From Agrobacterium rosae (lineage in GTDB: Bacteria; Pseudomonadota; Alphaproteobacteria; Rhizobiales; Rhizobiaceae), in NCBI RefSeq assembly GCF_002915175.1, contig NZ_NXEJ01000001.1:266143-330142 (forward strand): a DNA stretch of 64,000 nucleotides. The letters are read 5' to 3'. The notes under the pieces are model-generated. The model had not been told where the DNA came from and ran no database searches. It saw only the letters and a list, made by a program, of their open reading frames with translations. Position numbers and translations under genes: made by a program. Positions 53,633 through 62,022 of this stretch are shown piece by piece; position 1 is the stretch's first letter; the number at the start of each line of letters is the position of its first letter.

Positions 53633-54643
53633 TCAGAAAATCTTCGAGAACTGATCGATGTTCTTCGCGTCGTACACAAACGGATCGGCCATCGCAGCTT
53701 CGCTGTTTTCACCGACCTTGATCTTGCCCATGCGTCCGGCTTCGATCTCGCTGCCCGGCTTGCCATCCGCATCACCCTTCACAAGGTGGTAGGCGATCTG
53801 GGTGGCGGAATAGCCGAGGTCGATGGGGTTCCAGATGGCGAATTCCTTGGTGGCACCCGACTTGATGGCACCGGCCATTTCGGAGGGAAGACCGAGGCCG
53901 GTCACGAAGACTTGGCCGATCTTGCCCGCATCCTTCACCGCCTGCGATGCAGCCAGCACGCCGACCGTGGTCGGTGCCACGATGACCTTCACATTCGGCT
54001 GAGATGTGAGCAGGCCCTGTGCTTCGCGGTAGCTCTTGTCGGCCAGGTCATCACCATAGACGGTGGTCACGAGGTTGAGGCCGGGGAAGTCCTTCAGCTG
54101 CTTCTTCATCTCGTCGATCCAGATATTCTGGTTCGTGGAGGTGGTGGTGGCAGAGAGAATAGCAAAGTCACCCTTGCCGCCTTCCAGATGCGCGGCTGCG
54201 AGCTGCAGGCACATCTTGCCAATCAGCGCGTTGGAAGATGGGTTGAGCTGTAGAATGCGACCTGCCGGTGCAACACCGCTATCCCAGGAAATAACCTTGA
54301 TGCCGCGCTGTGCAGCCTTCTTCAGTGCTGGCACCACCGCATCCGGGTCGTTGGCCGAAATCGCAATGGCATCCACGCCCTGCGCGATCAGCGAGTTTAT
54401 GACTTCGATCTGGCCTTCGGCTGTCGTCGTCGTCGGGCCGGTATAGATGATTTCGACGCCACCCAAATCCTTGGCAGCTTCCTGCGCGCCCTTGTTTGCC
54501 GCTTCAAAGAAGCCGTTGCCGAGCGATTTGACCACAAGCGCGATCTTGATGTCTTTGGCCTGCGCCATGCCGCCAAATCCGGCAACGCCGATGGCGACGC
54601 TGAGCGCCAGTGCCTGGCTCAGTTTTCTGCGTGTCAGTTTCAT
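53633..54643 (-). CDS. rhaS: Rhamnose ABC transporter, periplasmic binding protein
   Basis: A 336-residue sugar-binding protein with a signal peptide (MKLTRRKLSQALALSVAIGV ... AQA) and the ribose-binding fold: KIALVVKSLGNGFFEAANKGAQEAA, GVDAIAISANDPDAVVPALKKA and VISWDSGVAPAGR. It captures rhamnose in the periplasm for RhaPQT. It begins 45 bases after rhaR. Confidence 0.93.
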   Translation of the reverse strand: MKLTRRKLSQALALSVAIGVAGFGGMAQAKDIKIALVVKSLGNGFFEAANKGAQEAAKDLGGVEIIYTGPTTTTAEGQIEVINSLIAQGVDAIAISANDPDAVVPALKKAAQRGIKVISWDSGVAPAGRILQLNPSSNALIGKMCLQLAAAHLEGGKGDFAILSATTTSTNQNIWIDEMKKQLKDFPGLNLVTTVYGDDLADKSYREAQGLLTSQPNVKVIVAPTTVGVLAASQAVKDAGKIGQVFVTGLGLPSEMAGAIKSGATKEFAIWNPIDLGYSATQIAYHLVKGDADGKPGSEIEAGRMGKIKVGENSEAAMADPFVYDAKNIDQFSKIF

Positions 54644-54688
54644 GTTGGTTCTCCTCCCGATTAAACCTTATTCCCGCTGCGGTGCTCC

Positions 54689-55519
54689 TCAAGCGACCGA
54701 AGCGGAATCCTCTTCGTCCGGCGGTCGCGATACTTGCGCACCCGCAACCGCTCCGGCCACGATCAACGTCACGCCCGCCGCCTCCACCATCCGTGCCGCC
54801 TCGTCGGAAATGCCCTCATCGGTGATGATGGTTGAGACATTTTCCAGCGGGCAGAGAATGAGGCTCGAGCGTTTGCGGAACTTGGAAGAGTCGATCATCA
54901 CGATCAGCTCTTCCGCCTGCCGCATCAATTTCTGTTCGCTCTGAATGACGAGCGCATCGGATTCCATGATGCCGAGCGAGCCAACACCCTGCGCGCCGAT
55001 GAAGATGCGCCGCGCATAAAAATTGCGGATCGCGTCATTTTCGAATGGCGACAATATCAGGCTCTGGTCGCGGTAAATCGCGCCGCCGGGCACGCTGACA
55101 TTGCATTTGGAGTGCTTGACCAGATGCTCTGCAATCGCAAAAGAATTGGTCATGACCTGCAAACGGCGGGCCGAGAGATAATGCACCATCTGGAACGTTG
55201 TGGTGCCACCATTGATGATGATGGCGTCGCCCTCTTCGCAGAGATCGACGGCCTTGCGTGCAATTGCGCGTTTCTTATCGATATTGACCGATTCAGACAC
55301 GCGGAATGGTCGTGCGGCGAGGTTTCCAAGCTGGGGCGGATGCACCGCTTCGGCCCCGCCACGTACGCGCCGCAATTTGCCCTGCACATGCAAAGACGCA
55401 ATATCCCGGCGGATCGTCGCTTCGGAAGCGTCCGTCAACTCGGCAATATCCTGCACCGTCACCACAGGCTTTTCCTGTATGGCGCTTAGGATAATGCGAT
55501 GTCGTTCGCTCTCGTGCAT
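54689..55519 (-). CDS. rhaR: DeoR-family regulator of rhamnose catabolism
   Basis: A 276-residue DeoR-type regulator: an N-terminal winged helix (HRIILSAIQEKPVVTVQDIAELTDASEATIRRDIASLHVQGKLRRVRGGAEAV) and a C-terminal sugar-phosphate sensing domain (AIIINGGTTTFQMVHYL, IGAQGV). In Rhizobium leguminosarum RhaR represses the rha operons. ATG 55519 follows AGGAGG; the frame is open to 55570 across the promoter. It is the first gene of its operon and divergent from rhaD. Confidence 0.93.
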   Translation of the reverse strand: MHESERHRIILSAIQEKPVVTVQDIAELTDASEATIRRDIASLHVQGKLRRVRGGAEAVHPPQLGNLAARPFRVSESVNIDKKRAIARKAVDLCEEGDAIIINGGTTTFQMVHYLSARRLQVMTNSFAIAEHLVKHSKCNVSVPGGAIYRDQSLILSPFENDAIRNFYARRIFIGAQGVGSLGIMESDALVIQSEQKLMRQAEELIVMIDSSKFRKRSSLILCPLENVSTIITDEGISDEAARMVEAAGVTLIVAGAVAGAQVSRPPDEEDSASVA

Positions 55520-55538
55520 GGGGTCCTCCTGAACATCA

Positions 55539-55566
55539 GTTATTCGTAAAGTTTTTACGTTGTCAA
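55539..55566 (-). promoter_or_regulatory. Putative promoter of rhaR operon
   Basis: On the minus strand TTGACA (55561-55566), a 16-base spacer and AATAAC (55539-55544) form a sigma-70-like promoter. Its -35 overlaps the left operator half at 55564-55579. Confidence 0.6.
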
Positions 55567-55630
55567 TCAAGTTCGATCAAAATAAACAATGCTGCATCGC
55601 ACAATGAAAATATATGATCGTTTATGATTG
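55564..55630. promoter_or_regulatory. Mirror-image putative RhaR operator in the rhaR-rhaD spacer
   Basis: CAATCA-N4-CGATCA at 55564-55579 is the exact inverted counterpart of TGATCG-N4-TGATTG at 55615-55630, with 35 bases between. The left half overlaps the -35 of the rhaR promoter and the right half overlaps the -35 of the rhaD promoter. This arrangement suits a repressor controlling both directions. Confidence 0.65.
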
Positions 55631-55657
55631 ACATTGCGCTTTTGATTGCGCGATATC
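55628..55657 (+). promoter_or_regulatory. Putative promoter of rhaD
   Basis: TTGACA at 55628-55633 is a perfect -35. GATATC at 55652-55657, 18 bases on, is a weak -10. The start codon of rhaD lies 66 bases further. Confidence 0.5.
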
Positions 55658-55722
55658 TCCCGTCAATGGGAGGCGGGCTGCTTCGATGAGTCCGCGAATA
55701 ACCGATATGGGAGGATATTGCG

Positions 55723-57816
55723 ATGGGACAGACCCGTCTTCTCGACAACCGCTGGGATGATGCCTACGCCGCGACACTCGATGAGCCGGGCAAGCTGCTC
55801 TATCGCTCCAACCTGTTGGGCGCAGACAAGCGCATCACCAATTACGGCGGCGGCAACACCTCGGCCAAGGTTCTGGAAACCGACCCGCTGACGGGCGAAA
55901 AAGTCCGCGTCATGTGGGTCAAGGGCTCCGGCGGCGATGTCGGCACCATCAAGCTGGATGGCTTTGCCACGCTCTATCTCGACAAGCTGGAAGCGCTCAA
56001 GGGCATCTACAAGGGTGTGGAAGACGAAGACCGCATGGTCGGTTTTCTGCCTCACTGCACCTACAATCTCAACCCACGCGCGGCCTCCATCGACACGCCG
56101 CTACACGGCTTCGTACCGTTCGATCATGTCGATCACATGCACCCCGATGCGATCATCGCCATTGCCGCCTCGAAGAATTCAAAAGAACTCACTCAGCAGA
56201 TTTTCGGCGATGACATCGGCTGGCTGCCATGGCGTCGCCCCGGCTTCCAGCTGGGTCTCGACCTCGAAGCCTTCGTCAAGGCGAACCCCACGGCCAAGGG
56301 CGTGGTGCTGGAAAGCCATGGGCTGTTTACGTGGGATAATGACGCAAAGAAATGCTACGAACTGACGCTTGAGATCATCAACAAGGCCATCGAGTGGTTT
56401 GCTAGGGAAACCGAGGGCAAGACCATTTTTGGTGGCGCGGTGGTGAAGAGCCTGTCACCGGAACAGCGCCGCGACATCGCAGCCCGCCTGATGCCGGAGA
56501 TTCGTGGTCGCATCGGTCGTGAGGAGCGCAAGCTCGGTCATTTCGATGATCAGGATGCGGTGCTGGAGTTTGTCAATTCCAGGGATTTGAAGCCGCTCGG
56601 TGCGCTCGGCACATCCTGCCCGGACCATTTCCTGCGCACCAAAATCCGCCCGCTGATCCTCGATCTCGATACGGCAAAGCCGGATGTGGACGTGCTTCTG
56701 GCAGGTCTCGATCAGGCGCTGGAGGATTACCGCGCCGATTACGTCAGATATTACGAAAGCTGCAAACACGATAATTCGCCTGGAATGCGTGACCCGAACC
56801 CGGTGATCTTCCTCATCCCCGGCGTTGGCTTGCTGTCCTTCGCCAAGGACAAGGCGACGGCGCGCATCGCGGGTGAGTTTTACGTCAACGCCATCAATGT
56901 CATGCGCGGTGCGTCCACGGTTTCCGAATATCAGGGCCTGCCGGAGCAGGAAGCTTTCGACATCGAATACTGGCTGCTGGAAGAGGCAAAGCTTCAGCGC
57001 ATGCCGAAACCCAAGAGCCTGGCAGGGCGCGTGGCCTTCATCACCGGCGGTGCCGGTGGCATTGGCCGTGCGACCGCGGAGCGCCTTGCAAATGAAGGTG
57101 CCTGCGTGGTGTTGGCGGATATCGATGAAGGCACCTTGGAAGCCACCAAGGGCGATTTCGAGAAGCGTTTTAGCACTGATGCGGTGCGTAGCGTTAAGCT
57201 GGATGTGACGAAGGAAGACGCCGTTCTCTCCGCCTTCACCCAGGCCAGCGTCGAATTCGGCGGCGTCGATATTCTGATATCCAACGCGGGCATTGCGTCC
57301 TCGGCACCGGTCGAGGAGACGACGCTTGCCATGTGGAACAAGAATATCGATATTCTCGCCACTGGCTATTTTCTGGTTTCGCGGGAAGCCTTCCGCCTGT
57401 TCCGCCGCCAGAACCTCGGCGGCAACATTGTCTTCGTCGCCTCCAAGAACGGCTTGGCTTCGTCGCCGAATGCATCGGCCTATTGCACGGCAAAGGCTGC
57501 GGAAATCCATCTGGCCCGCTGCCTTGCACTGGAAGGGGCCGATGCCGGCATCCGCGTCAATACGGTCAATCCTGATGCGGTTCTACGCGGCTCTAAAATC
57601 TGGAACGGGGAGTGGCGTGAACAGCGTGCGGCATCTTCCAAGATCGAAGTAACCGATTTGGAGGAACATTACCGCAAGCGCTCATTGTTGAAGCTGAATG
57701 TCTTGCCTGAAGACATTGCCGAAGCGATTTACTTCCTCGCTTCGGATGCCTCAGCAAAATCCACCGGCAACATCATCAATGTCGATGCTGGCAATGCGCA
57801 GAGCTTCACCCGCTAA
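55723..57816 (+). CDS. rhaD: Bifunctional rhamnulose-phosphate aldolase / lactaldehyde-type dehydrogenase
   Basis: A 697-residue fusion. The first 420 residues are a class II aldolase (LLGADKRITNYGGGNTSAKV, GFLPHCTYNLNPRAASIDTPLHGFVPFDHVDHMHPDA with metal histidines, VVLESHGLFTW). The rest is a short-chain dehydrogenase with FITGGAGGIGRATAERL (from about residue 437) and catalytic Tyr587 and Lys591 in YCTAK. It should split rhamnulose-1-phosphate to dihydroxyacetone phosphate and lactaldehyde and oxidise or reduce the latter. GGGAGG precedes the ATG. Confidence 0.94.
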   Translation: MGQTRLLDNRWDDAYAATLDEPGKLLYRSNLLGADKRITNYGGGNTSAKVLETDPLTGEKVRVMWVKGSGGDVGTIKLDGFATLYLDKLEALKGIYKGVEDEDRMVGFLPHCTYNLNPRAASIDTPLHGFVPFDHVDHMHPDAIIAIAASKNSKELTQQIFGDDIGWLPWRRPGFQLGLDLEAFVKANPTAKGVVLESHGLFTWDNDAKKCYELTLEIINKAIEWFARETEGKTIFGGAVVKSLSPEQRRDIAARLMPEIRGRIGREERKLGHFDDQDAVLEFVNSRDLKPLGALGTSCPDHFLRTKIRPLILDLDTAKPDVDVLLAGLDQALEDYRADYVRYYESCKHDNSPGMRDPNPVIFLIPGVGLLSFAKDKATARIAGEFYVNAINVMRGASTVSEYQGLPEQEAFDIEYWLLEEAKLQRMPKPKSLAGRVAFITGGAGGIGRATAERLANEGACVVLADIDEGTLEATKGDFEKRFSTDAVRSVKLDVTKEDAVLSAFTQASVEFGGVDILISNAGIASSAPVEETTLAMWNKNIDILATGYFLVSREAFRLFRRQNLGGNIVFVASKNGLASSPNASAYCTAKAAEIHLARCLALEGADAGIRVNTVNPDAVLRGSKIWNGEWREQRAASSKIEVTDLEEHYRKRSLLKLNVLPEDIAEAIYFLASDASAKSTGNIINVDAGNAQSFTR

Positions 57817-57827
57817 TCGCGGGTGAA
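57805..57827. terminator. Hairpin across the rhaD stop codon
   Basis: TTCACCCGC (57805-57813) pairs with GCGGGTGAA (57819-57827); the rhaD stop codon lies in the loop. CTTTT follows shortly. It may end both rhaD and the convergent small gene transcript. Confidence 0.6.
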
Positions 57828-57834
57828 AGACCTT

Positions 57835-57993
57835 TTATCGGCGCAGGATGACCCAAATGGCATGAATGATGCCGGGGATATATCCGCACAGCGTCAGGAG
57901 AATGTTGAGCCAGAACTGTAGGCCAAGGCCGACCTGAAGAAATACGCCGACCGGCGGCAGGAAAATGGCAAGTAGAATGCGAATAACGTCCAC
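57835..57993 (-). CDS. Pmp3/YqaE-family small membrane protein
   Basis: A 52-residue protein with two hydrophobic helices: VIRILLAIFLPPVGVFLQVGLGLQFWLNILLTLCGYIPGIIHAIWVILRR. It belongs to the Pmp3/UPF0057 family, associated with salt and cold stress and membrane potential. The start GTG 57993 gives the normal family length and is preceded by GGGA. It is encoded on the opposite strand between rhaD and rhaI, so it has no obvious rhamnose role. Confidence 0.88.
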   Translation of the reverse strand: MDVIRILLAIFLPPVGVFLQVGLGLQFWLNILLTLCGYIPGIIHAIWVILRR

Positions 57994-58084
57994 GATTGAA
58001 TATCCCGTCTGTTTGTTTCCAGACACATAACGTGGGGAGCGCGGAATTGGTTCAATCGCGGGAGGAGAGGAACGGGAGGACAGC

Positions 58085-59377
58085 ATGACCGAATTGAAAA
58101 TAGCGGCAGATATCGTTGATCGCGAAAATGAAAAGCGCGCGAGCGCCCATCAGGCAGATTACGAGGCGCTGGGCGCGCATCTGGCGCGCCGCAACATTGA
58201 TATCGAGGCGATCATCGCGCAGGTGTCAAAATTCTTCGTCGCCGTTCCCTCCTGGGGCGTCGGCACCGGCGGCACGCGCTTTGCCCGCTTCCCTGGCAAG
58301 GGAGAGCCACGCGGCATTTTCGACAAGCTGGACGATTGCGCCGTCATCAACCAGTTGACGGCGGCTACCCCTAATGTCTCCCTGCACATTCCCTGGGACA
58401 AGCAAGACCCGAAGAGGCTGAAAGCCCACGCAGATGCGCTCGGCCTTGGCTTCGATGCGATGAACTCCAACACGTTTTCGGACGCGGAGGGGCAGCAGCA
58501 CTCTTACAAATACGGCTCGCTGAGCCACGCAGATGCGGCAACGCGCCAACAGGCGGTCGATCACAACATCGAATGTATCGAGATCGGTAACGCTCTCGGC
58601 TCAAAGGCGCTGACGGTGTGGGTGGGCGATGGCTCCAACTTCCCCGGCCAGAACAATTTCACCAAGAGCTTTGAGCGTTATCTCTCAGGAATGGCGAAGA
58701 TTTATAAGGCGCTGCCGGATGACTGGCGCATCTTTTCCGAACACAAGATGTATGAGCCAGCCTTTTATTCGACGGTGGTGCAGGACTGGGGCACGAACTA
58801 CCTCATCGCCAACACGCTGGGTGAAAAGGCCTTCTGCCTTGTCGATCTCGGCCATCACGCGCCCAACACCAATATCGAAATGATCGTCGCCCGCCTCATC
58901 CAGTTCGGCAAACTCGGCGGCTTCCATTTCAACGACAGCAAATATGGCGATGACGATCTGGATGCGGGCTCGATCGACCCCTACCGCCTGTTCCTCGTCT
59001 TCAACGAACTTGTCGATGCCGACCACCGCGGCGTCGAAGGTTTTCATCCAGCGCACATGATCGACCAGTCGCACAATGTGACCGACCCCATAGAAAGCCT
59101 CATCTCCAGCGCCAACGAAATCCGCCGCGCCCATGCGCAGGCGCTTCTGGTGGACCGCACGGCCCTCGATGGCTTCCAGCAGGAAAACGATGCTCTTATG
59201 GCATCTGACACGCTGAAGCGCGCCTACCGCACCGACGTCGAGCCTATTCTTGCTGAAGCGCGCAGAAGATCACGCGGTGCCCTAGACCCTGTCGCCACCT
59301 ACCGCGCCAGCGGTTACCGCGCCAAGGTCGCAGCCGAACGCCCGGAATCCAAAAGCGGCAGCGGCGGCATCATCTGA
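58085..59377 (+). CDS. rhaI: L-rhamnose isomerase (RhaI type)
   Basis: Converts L-rhamnose to L-rhamnulose. The 430-residue TIM-barrel enzyme resembles the Pseudomonas stutzeri-type isomerase rather than E. coli RhaA. Metal ligands appear in FSEHKMYEPAFY (Glu), LVDLGHHAPNTNIEM (Asp, His) and GFHFNDSKYGDDDLDAGSIDPY. GGGAGGA precedes the ATG. It is separated from rhaD by the antisense Pmp3 gene and so may have its own promoter. Confidence 0.94.
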   Translation: MTELKIAADIVDRENEKRASAHQADYEALGAHLARRNIDIEAIIAQVSKFFVAVPSWGVGTGGTRFARFPGKGEPRGIFDKLDDCAVINQLTAATPNVSLHIPWDKQDPKRLKAHADALGLGFDAMNSNTFSDAEGQQHSYKYGSLSHADAATRQQAVDHNIECIEIGNALGSKALTVWVGDGSNFPGQNNFTKSFERYLSGMAKIYKALPDDWRIFSEHKMYEPAFYSTVVQDWGTNYLIANTLGEKAFCLVDLGHHAPNTNIEMIVARLIQFGKLGGFHFNDSKYGDDDLDAGSIDPYRLFLVFNELVDADHRGVEGFHPAHMIDQSHNVTDPIESLISSANEIRRAHAQALLVDRTALDGFQQENDALMASDTLKRAYRTDVEPILAEARRRSRGALDPVATYRASGYRAKVAAERPESKSGSGGII

Positions 59378-59411
59378 TCCCATTCAGGTAACGCAGTAAA
59401 CCTTAACAAAC

Positions 59412-59435
59412 GAAGGCACGCCAAAGCGTGCCTTC
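59412..59435 (+). terminator. Terminator after rhaI
   Basis: GAAGGCACGC (59412-59421), loop CAAA, GCGTGCCTTC (59426-59435) form a 10-base-pair stem 35 bases after the rhaI stop. Confidence 0.7.
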
Positions 59436-59521
59436 ACGCTTTCATAACCAAATATGTCCGTCGTTAAAGAAATGTGTTTTTCGCCCCATCATCTTCACAT
59501 TCACGTTTATGTTAGGGACGC

Positions 59522-59686
59522 ATGAAACAACAAATAGACAGATCAGGCCTGATATTCGTAGCGCTGCTGTGCGTGCTCGTAGGCATCGTGGTGAGCATCG
59601 CATTCCTGAACGGCGACAGGCAGCTTTCGCCACAAAGTCAGGACGGGACGTTGATACCGAGAACGACGACCCAGCCGCAGCAGTGA
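59522..59686 (+). CDS. 54-residue single-pass membrane protein, hypothetical
   Basis: The frame encodes MKQQIDRSGLIFVALLCVLV, then GIVVSIAFLNGDRQL and a polar tail ending TTTQPQQ. It has one hydrophobic helix near the N-terminus. AGGGA precedes the ATG closely. No family is recognised. Confidence 0.5.
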   Translation: MKQQIDRSGLIFVALLCVLVGIVVSIAFLNGDRQLSPQSQDGTLIPRTTTQPQQ

Positions 59687-59836
59687 TTAGCCTTCCCTTT
59701 GTCCGGTGATGCGCTCCAAATTCGCGAAGTCGATGACGGTTAAATGCTTGTCCTGTGTCGTGATGACAACAACGCCATCAATGACTGACCGAAACTGACC
59801 GTACGCTATTACACACTGATCACTGATCGCGGATAT

Positions 59837-59974
59837 CTACTTACCGGATTCTTTATCCTTCTTCGCCTGATCGTGGTGCCACTTAATGGCGTAAAACATT
59901 CCCACACCCAAAACGATAATTTTGAGCGGCAACAGAACTACAGGGAACCAATCGACCCAATCCCCATCCATCAT
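59837..59974 (-). CDS. 45-residue single-pass membrane protein, hypothetical
   Basis: The frame encodes MMDGDWVDWFPVVLLPLKII, then VLGVGMFYAIKWHHDQAKK and a Lys-rich tail. It has one hydrophobic helix and a basic C-terminus. GGAAG lies about nine bases before the first ATG. No family is recognised; it could also be a chance frame. Bases 59687-59836 and 59975-60082 hold nothing else recognised. Confidence 0.5.
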   Translation of the reverse strand: MMDGDWVDWFPVVLLPLKIIVLGVGMFYAIKWHHDQAKKDKESGK

Positions 59975-60082
59975 CTTTATCACTTCCAGACGGTATCGAA
60001 GGAATAATGCTATCTCTAGACTCTCGCTTTAACAATTTGTCTTCTTGCCGCAGCCCAGCGCCCGCTAACCCGCCGCCACTAT

Positions 60083-60364
60083 CTAATGCCGGTTTATTCG
60101 GTCTTGAAGTGCGGCAATAACGGCATGCAAGAACTCGTTATGCCGGAGGCTTGAAGTTGCCATCACACTCTTTTCCAGCCGGTCGTGAATCTTGTTCATG
60201 AACCCGACATGGTCGAAACTATGGGCGGCAATGTTTACCTCGACCTCTTCCATATAGTGAGAAAGGTGCGGGCCCAGTTCCAGGTTTGCATCTGTCTGGT
60301 AGTGGGCCGCCATTCGCTCTGCAAGTGTCCCCATCTGGACGTAAGGGCCATAGTTCTCGCTCAT
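60083..60364 (-). CDS. Hypothetical protein, 93 residues
   Basis: A soluble, probably helical protein starting MSENYGPYVQMGTLAERMAA with ELGPHLSHYMEEVEVNIAAHSFDHVGFMNKIHDRLEKS in the middle. It is rich in histidine and has no recognised domain. AAGGAGAGCG upstream of ATG 60364 is a strong ribosome site, which supports a real gene. It lies about 220 bases downstream of tRNA-Thr on the same strand. Confidence 0.65.
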   Translation of the reverse strand: MSENYGPYVQMGTLAERMAAHYQTDANLELGPHLSHYMEEVEVNIAAHSFDHVGFMNKIHDRLEKSVMATSSLRHNEFLHAVIAALQDRINRH

Positions 60365-60581
60365 TCGCTCTCCTTTTCTAACGTGAGCAAAGTACATAGG
60401 CGCGGTTGCTTGTGAGAACGAGGTGTTTCCTCTGTCCGTCGCGCAAACGTTATCTGATCGTTTCGGCTTTGCTGTGTGGGTATCGCTGCTTTGGCAGTTG
60501 CCAACGAAAAAGGCTCCGTTGTAGCGAACAAGAATGTTCCACTGTGGAAGCCGGAAGCAAGTCTTTGATTTTCAAGGAAAC

Positions 60582-60657
60582 TGGTGCCGCTTGCAGGACT
60601 CGAACCTGCGACCCCATCATTACGAATGATGTGCTCTACCACCTGAGCTAAAGCGGC
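60582..60657 (-). tRNA. tRNA-Thr (anticodon CGT)
   Basis: A full cloverleaf reads on the minus strand: acceptor GCCGCTT with AAGCGGC, D-arm GCTCAGGTGGTAGAGC, anticodon arm CATCA-TTCGTAA-TGATG, and T-arm GCAGG-TTCGAGT-CCTGC. The CCA is encoded. The anticodon CGT reads ACG threonine codons. Confidence 0.96.
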
Positions 60658-60776
60658 GTACCAAGCGCCGGAAAGCTGTCGGCGCTGTATAATATGGCGG
60701 GCTGATACAGGCATTGGGCCCGGATTTCAAGTCTTGAATATCGCTTGGCTCAAAAATCAGCCGTCTCTGTTCGATA

Positions 60777-61733
60777 TCAGTTGCAAAGGCGTGATTTGGC
60801 CGTGGTGTACTCGGACGCGAGGCGGTCGACCAGAGCGGAGACGGGTTCGACGGCTTTTACGGCACCCACGCCTTGGCCTGCGCCCCAGATGTCTTTCCAC
60901 GCTTTCGCGCCGCTGGTTGGTGCTCCGAAATCCATCTTGGAGGGGTCGGCCACCGGCAGATTATCGGGGTCCATGCCCGCGGCGAGGATGGAGGCTTTCA
61001 TGTAATTGCCGTGAATTCCGGTGAAGTAGTTGGAGTAGACGATGTCGCTGGCCTGCGCTTCCACGATGGCCTGTTTGTAGGCATCACTTGCCCTTGCCTC
61101 TGTCGTGGCGATGAAGGGAGAGCCTATATAGGCCATGTCCGCACCCATGGCTTGGGCCGCGAGAATGGCACCGCCATTGGAGATGGCACCTGCTAGAAGT
61201 AAGGGGCCGTCGAACCATTCACGGATTTCCTGGACCAGCGCGAATGGTGATAGCGTGCCGGCATGGCCGCCAGCGCCGGTGGCGACCGCAATCAGCCCGT
61301 CTGCACCCTTGCGGATGGCGGAGCTGGCATGGCGGTTGTTGATGACATCATGCAGCACGATCCCGCCATAGGAGTGGATGGCGGCGTTGACTTCCGGCAC
61401 GGCACCCAGCGACGAGATGACGATCGGCACCTTGTATTTGACGCACAGGCCAAGATCGTGCTCCAGCCGTTTGTTGGACGTATGGACGATCTGGTTGACC
61501 GCAAAGGGTGCCGCCGGTCTTTCCGGGTTTGCCGCATTATGAGCAGCCAAATCCTCGGTCATCATCGCCAGCCATTCGTCCAGCTGGCTTTCCGGGCGGG
61601 CGTTCAAAGCGGGAAACGAACCAACGATGCCTGCCTTGCATTGCGCCAGTGTCAATTCGGGATGAGAGATGATGAACAGGGGCGAGGCGACAACCGGCAG
61701 TCGAAGATTGTCCCTGAGTACGGACGGCAGCAT
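60777..61733 (-). CDS. Nitronate monooxygenase-like FMN enzyme
   Basis: A 318-residue TIM-barrel flavoprotein of the nitronate monooxygenase/2-nitropropane dioxygenase family. Landmarks are LRLPVVASPLFIISHPEL, IVGSFPALNAR, VISSLGAVPE, and GAGGHAGTLSPFALVQEIR with the family's catalytic histidine, then LLAGAISNGGAILAAQAMGADMAYIGSPFIAT. It detoxifies alkyl nitronates, or may act as an enoyl-reductase-like enzyme. ATG 61733 follows GGGAGG. An ACGT-core imperfect palindrome lies just upstream (61755-61768). Confidence 0.88.
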   Translation of the reverse strand: MLPSVLRDNLRLPVVASPLFIISHPELTLAQCKAGIVGSFPALNARPESQLDEWLAMMTEDLAAHNAANPERPAAPFAVNQIVHTSNKRLEHDLGLCVKYKVPIVISSLGAVPEVNAAIHSYGGIVLHDVINNRHASSAIRKGADGLIAVATGAGGHAGTLSPFALVQEIREWFDGPLLLAGAISNGGAILAAQAMGADMAYIGSPFIATTEARASDAYKQAIVEAQASDIVYSNYFTGIHGNYMKASILAAGMDPDNLPVADPSKMDFGAPTSGAKAWKDIWGAGQGVGAVKAVEPVSALVDRLASEYTTAKSRLCN

Positions 61734-61754
61734 GTTTCCTCCCATGAATGACGT

Positions 61755-61768
61755 TTACGCGCACGTAA
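61755..61768. promoter_or_regulatory. Imperfect ACGT-core palindrome upstream of the nitronate monooxygenase-like gene
   Basis: TTACGCG and CACGTAA match as an inverted repeat at six of seven positions. It lies 22 bases before the start codon and shares its ACG-containing half-site style with the palindrome upstream of fadD. A shared acyl-CoA-type regulator is only a suggestion. Confidence 0.35.
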
Positions 61769-62022
61769 GATGTAGCGAAGCCGATGTGGTATGAAAAGAG
61801 AAAAAGAATACGACCGCCGCCACGTGCATCGCCCCCGGCCCCTTCCAGAGGGCGAGTCGGGGAAATCGCTGGATTTCGAGCGCTCTTCAATGCTTTTCCC
61901 CAAGCCATTCCGCTGTTTGTGAAATACATCGCTTGCGATTGGCCAAGCGAGTCGTTACCGAATCGTAAACAACATGGCGCAATGCCGCAGACGCTTTTTG
62001 CATGGCAAGAAAAGGACGGGTC

